Source: Nitrososphaerota archaeon
GTDB lineage: Archaea > Thermoproteota > Nitrososphaeria > Nitrososphaerales > Gagatemarchaeaceae
Assembly (NCBI GenBank): GCA_005877225.1
Contig: VBPK01000042.1
Span: 1-8,361, forward strand
Reading direction: 5' to 3'
Length of the DNA: 8,361 nucleotides
Positions 6,088 through 8,361 of this stretch are shown here, in pieces. The position numbers were made by a program, and so were the translations under genes. Every line of letters begins with the position of its first letter. Position 1 is the stretch's first letter. A model generated the notes under the pieces. It was not told the origin of the DNA and did not search any database. It was given only the letters and a program-made list of their open reading frames with translations.

Positions 6088-6096
6088 ATTTAAGCT
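6088..6096 (-). promoter_or_regulatory. AGCTTAAAT promoter box of the cupin gene
   Basis: The minus strand reads AGCTTAAAT, ending 23 bases before GTG 6064 with no Shine-Dalgarno between. The identical nine bases precede the last gene of the window at nearly the same spacing (24 bases). This box decides the cupin start, because the longer open frame would begin upstream of it. Confidence 0.5.
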
Positions 6097-6310
6097 TGCT
6101 TTGGGCCCACGGGAAGTCGAAAACGATGCGGCTGCGACTGCAACGATGGCTAGCCTCCTCCAATTAGCGCTGTCCCACGAATGTAGAGCTCAAGTCCCGA
6201 GCCAACACTGAGCGACCGGTCGGCGCAAAATCCGAAGTAGGCCTCTGCCACCCTCCATCGCACTGAAGATGAGGGGTTCCTTCGAGATCTTCGGAGAAAA
6301 GAACTAGGTG

Positions 6311-6319
6311 CGTTTATCA
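6311..6319 (+). promoter_or_regulatory. Possible TATA-like box for the MFS gene
   Basis: CGTTTATCA at 6311-6319 resembles the other AT-rich boxes in this window. Transcription would start near 6340-6345, leaving a leader of about 15-20 bases that contains AAAGGAAG (6342-6349), a plausible ribosome binding site 9 bases before ATG 6359. It also argues against the upstream in-frame GTG at 6308. Confidence 0.35.
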
Positions 6320-6358
6320 ACCGCACCCGGGAGGACGGTCGAAAGGAAGTTTGGAGGC

Positions 6359-7969
6359 ATGACTGAGGCAAATCAACCGACGGGAATGTCTGGATTGGGT
6401 TCCCAAGGGCTGGCACCCCAAGCAGGGCCCGTACTGCGGAGGAGAACGATCGCCCTAGTTCTAGGGGGGCTGCTCACTGGATTGCTGTTGGGTTTCATGG
6501 ATGTGACAATCGTGGCTACCGCAGGCCCGACCATCATCTCCGACCTGGGCGGCCTGAGTCTCTACGCGTGGGTATTCAGTTCCTTCGTGATAGTGCAGAC
6601 CATCGTCATTCCGATTTTCGGGAAGCTCTCCGACCTGTACGGGCGAAAGAGATTCTTCTTGGTGGGGCTCGTTGTATTCATGATAGGTTCGACTCTCTCC
6701 GGCGCCTCGCAAGACATCTACGAACTTATCGTCTTCAGAGCAGTCCAGGGCATCGGGTTTGGCGCATTCGTTCCGGCTACGATTGCCATTGCGGGAGACC
6801 TCTTCCCTCCTGAGAAGCGGGGGAGGGTTCAAGGACTCCTCTTCTCCGTCAATGGAATCGCATTCGCAGTGGCCCCTGCCGCAGGCTCATACCTGACGGA
6901 GACGATTAGTTGGCGGTGGATATTTTACATAAATCTCCCGTTGGGCGTCATCGCTTTCCTTATGATATACCTGACGTTACGGGAGTCACGAAACGCGGGA
7001 GCCAGCGCCTTTAGCGATTGGGTGGGAGCTTCGGCCCTAGGCGGGTTTCTTGCTTTATTCATGATGGGTCTGTTCCTGGGAGGCTCGACGTTCGACTGGG
7101 TCTCCTGGGAAGAGGCGGCATTATTCGCCGGCAGCGGCGCCGTTCTCCTGACTTTCGTTGCGGTCGAAAGGCGGGCGAGAGAGCCGGTACTCCCTCTCCG
7201 TCTATTCAGGAAAAGGACAGTTTCAGCCGCGACCGCAGTCAACATACTGCGAGCGATGGTTCTCTTTGGACTAATCGCCTACATTCCGCTCTATGCGCAA
7301 GCGGTGCTAGGTGGGAGTGTCTCGGACGTAAGGAACGTCGTGTACGCATTTGCACTTCCAACGACTCTAGGGATTCTCTTGGGTGGGTTGTCTCTGTCGA
7401 GGATGGGTTACAGGAACACCGTACTCGTTGGGGCCGGAATCCTTGTGGGAGGACTAGTGGCTTTGCAATCAATCAACTCCTCTTCCTCCCTCATTCGGCT
7501 GATGGAGCTGTCTGTCCCGATAGGTGTGGGAAGCGGCTTGATGATTCCGGCCACGATAGTCGCATTCCAGAACTCGGTACAGAGGAATGAGATCGGCGTC
7601 GCCTCCGCTCTTGCGGCTTTCACTTTGAACTTGGGGGGAGCCATTGGCGTAGCTAGTCTCGGAGCGATTCAAGCGAACAGGTTCACCGCTCAACTCTCAA
7701 GCTTGCTTGTCGGCATCCCGCCTAACGGTAGGGCGGTGCTGAGCGATCCTAATCTCGTCGGGCAGATTCTAGCCTCCCCTGCAGCCCTCGCCAGGCTGCT
7801 GGCAGCAAACCCGCCCCTTGCAGCGTTCATTCCACCCCTGAGGGAAGCGTTCTCACAATCCATCCTGATTCTATTTCTTGTCTTGCTGGGAGCGAGCGTC
7901 GCTGTCTTCGTGGCGGGTCTCCTGATTAAGGGGAAAGACAAAAGGCCGTCCACCCCTCAAGCCAGCTAA
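6359..7969 (+). CDS. DHA2-family MFS multidrug-type exporter (14 transmembrane helices)
   Basis: From ATG 6359 this is a 536-residue integral membrane transporter of the major facilitator superfamily, drug:H+ antiporter 2 (EmrB/QacA) type, which uses the proton gradient to expel small molecules. Seen directly: GFMDVTIVATAGP (45-57), the family's 'LDxTIVNxAxP' signature in helix 1; motif A GKLSDLYGRKRFF (88-100); motif B RAVQGIG (127-133); a motif C-like VAPAAGSYLTE (171-181); and SWRWIFYINLPLG (184-196). The length and hydrophobic pattern fit 14 helices. The loop before the last helix (about 440-495) is rich in Ala, Pro and Leu. The substrate is unknown. GTG 6308 is an in-frame alternative adding 17 charged residues but lies upstream of the likely promoter. 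No adjacent regulator or membrane-fusion partner is visible; the divergent neighbour is the cupin gene. Confidence 0.95.
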   Translation: MTEANQPTGMSGLGSQGLAPQAGPVLRRRTIALVLGGLLTGLLLGFMDVTIVATAGPTIISDLGGLSLYAWVFSSFVIVQTIVIPIFGKLSDLYGRKRFFLVGLVVFMIGSTLSGASQDIYELIVFRAVQGIGFGAFVPATIAIAGDLFPPEKRGRVQGLLFSVNGIAFAVAPAAGSYLTETISWRWIFYINLPLGVIAFLMIYLTLRESRNAGASAFSDWVGASALGGFLALFMMGLFLGGSTFDWVSWEEAALFAGSGAVLLTFVAVERRAREPVLPLRLFRKRTVSAATAVNILRAMVLFGLIAYIPLYAQAVLGGSVSDVRNVVYAFALPTTLGILLGGLSLSRMGYRNTVLVGAGILVGGLVALQSINSSSSLIRLMELSVPIGVGSGLMIPATIVAFQNSVQRNEIGVASALAAFTLNLGGAIGVASLGAIQANRFTAQLSSLLVGIPPNGRAVLSDPNLVGQILASPAALARLLAANPPLAAFIPPLREAFSQSILILFLVLLGASVAVFVAGLLIKGKDKRPSTPQAS

Positions 7970-7988
7970 GCCTCCCGACCAGACGGCC
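7944..7988 (+). repeat. Inverted repeat spanning the end of the MFS gene
   Basis: GGCCGTC (7944-7950) pairs with GACGGCC (7982-7988), and inside this stretch AGCCTC (7969-7974) can pair with GAGGCT (7992-7997). The two stems are mutually exclusive or overlapping rather than nested. There is no T-tract afterwards, so a canonical archaeal terminator is not evident; a 3' end structure is possible. Confidence 0.25.
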
Positions 7989-8265
7989 CCTGAGGCTGAG
8001 GTGGGGAAGTCAGAGCCCACTGTTCAGCACCAGGCGGTCATAGCGGAATTTCAGTCGAAGTAACCATTCCTTGCAGCGAGGCTTCTGTCCGGCGTATCCG
8101 CCATAAACTAATGCGCGAGAAGGTCTCGACTAACCGGCACGAGTGGGGTTGCCGAGTGTTTGTGAACCGAGGTTCCCCCCGAAATTCAGCAAACCAAGAA
8201 GGAAACGGTGATGTGGTTCACCGATTCTTCCCAGCTTAAATATGGCGGACTCAACCCAATGAATC
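7970..8265. other. Intergenic region with short palindromes, no gene seen
   Basis: This stretch of about 300 bases separates the MFS gene from the last gene. I see no open frame with coding character, no tRNA shape and no tandem repeat. It holds three short perfect hairpins: CGAGA/TCTCG (8116-8128, 3-base loop), GAACC/GGTTC (8164-8175, 2-base gap) and CGGTGA/TCACCG (8206-8223, 6-base loop). The second and third share the sequence GTGAACC/GGTTCAC in opposite orientation, just upstream of the TATA box at 8233. They could be operator sites or parts of a structured RNA, but may equally be chance. Confidence 0.4.
8233..8241 (+). promoter_or_regulatory. AGCTTAAAT promoter box of the last gene
   Basis: AGCTTAAAT, continuing as ATGG, ends 24 bases before ATG 8266, and no Shine-Dalgarno lies between. 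This is the clearest leaderless archaeal promoter in the window and repeats the nine bases found before the cupin gene. Confidence 0.6.
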
Positions 8266-8361
8266 ATGCGTGCTGAAATCTACGATGGTACGAATAAGCT
8301 GGGCGAAATCGGCCTCAGCGAGAAAACCTTCTCAACCGGCTCTCGCGGATTCTACGCTTCA
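8266..8361 (+). CDS. N-terminal 32 residues of a small conserved-looking protein (partial)
   Basis: The gene starts at ATG 8266 and runs off the right edge. The visible part begins MRAEIYDGTNKLGEIGLSEK and continues TFSTGSRGFYAS. The pattern 'AxIYDGxxKLGEIxLxEKxFSTGSRGFY' suggests a small cytoplasmic beta-rich protein: there is no signal peptide, membrane segment or cysteine in view. It reminds me of short conserved archaeal proteins of about 60 residues with no assigned function, but I cannot name a family with confidence. The leaderless promoter (TATA-like box ending 24 bases upstream) supports both the start and real expression. The preceding 300 bases hold no gene, so it probably begins its own transcript. 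Confidence 0.7.
   Translation, partial: MRAEIYDGTNKLGEIGLSEKTFSTGSRGFYAS

Noticed and set aside
6154..6161. GGAGGAGG on the minus strand as a ribosome binding site for the cupin
   Set aside because: No in-frame ATG, GTG or TTG follows at 5-12 bases, and the promoter-like box lies downstream of it.
6150..6416. Minus-strand open frame of 88 residues overlapping the MFS start
   Set aside because: It has no motif and overlaps the well-supported MFS N-terminus and its promoter region.
7018..7590. Plus-strand open frame of 190 residues within the MFS gene
   Set aside because: It is a shifted frame of the transporter; the hydrophobic helix pattern belongs to the main frame.

Overview
The window looks archaeal, from a moderately GC-rich genome. 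Several genes have an AT-rich, TATA-like box about 23-27 bases upstream of the start codon with no Shine-Dalgarno sequence between, the layout of leaderless archaeal transcripts. GTG and TTG starts are common, AGG/AGA arginine codons are frequent, one protein begins with an archaeal class III (prepilin-type) signal peptide, and another is a broken relative of the archaeal lysine methyltransferase aKMT. I cannot fix the phylum; a Thermoproteota (Nitrososphaeria/Bathyarchaeia-like) or Thermoplasmata-like uncultured lineage would fit.

Layout, left to right. Bases 1-94 hold the last 30 residues of an ornithine cyclodeaminase/alanine dehydrogenase-family enzyme (+). About 430 bases follow with no gene I can defend. 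A 137-residue unknown protein with a helix-turn-helix-like stretch and one CxxC (+, 526-939) converges on a MOSC-domain protein whose C-terminal third is atypical (-, 972-1748). Next comes a secreted pilin-like protein with an OB-like middle domain and an Ig-like C-terminal domain (-, 1885-2670). A divergent intergenic region with two inverted repeats separates it from a complete class I/II PLP aminotransferase (+, 2909-4087).

After a convergent junction with a hairpin there is a minus-strand block: an aKMT-like methyltransferase pseudogene (4160-4539), a 56-residue two-helix membrane protein (4571-4741), a complete DNA-3-methyladenine glycosylase I (Tag, 4796-5371) and a single-domain cupin (5594-6064). 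On the plus strand a 14-helix DHA2-type MFS exporter (6359-7969) follows. The window ends with a roughly 300-base intergenic stretch containing small palindromes, then the first 32 residues of an unidentified small protein behind a clear leaderless promoter (8266 onward).

The genes look like independent housekeeping or accessory functions: amino-acid metabolism, DNA alkylation repair, efflux, a cupin, Moco-type chemistry and a surface protein. They do not form one pathway, and strand switches and separate promoters suggest mostly single-gene transcription units. I see no CRISPR array, transposase, phage module, tRNA or rRNA, and no multi-gene defence or biosynthetic system. The most noteworthy items are the frame-breaking deletion in the methyltransferase, the domain composition of the pilin-like protein, the overlooked small membrane protein, and the recurrent AGCTTAAAT promoter element.
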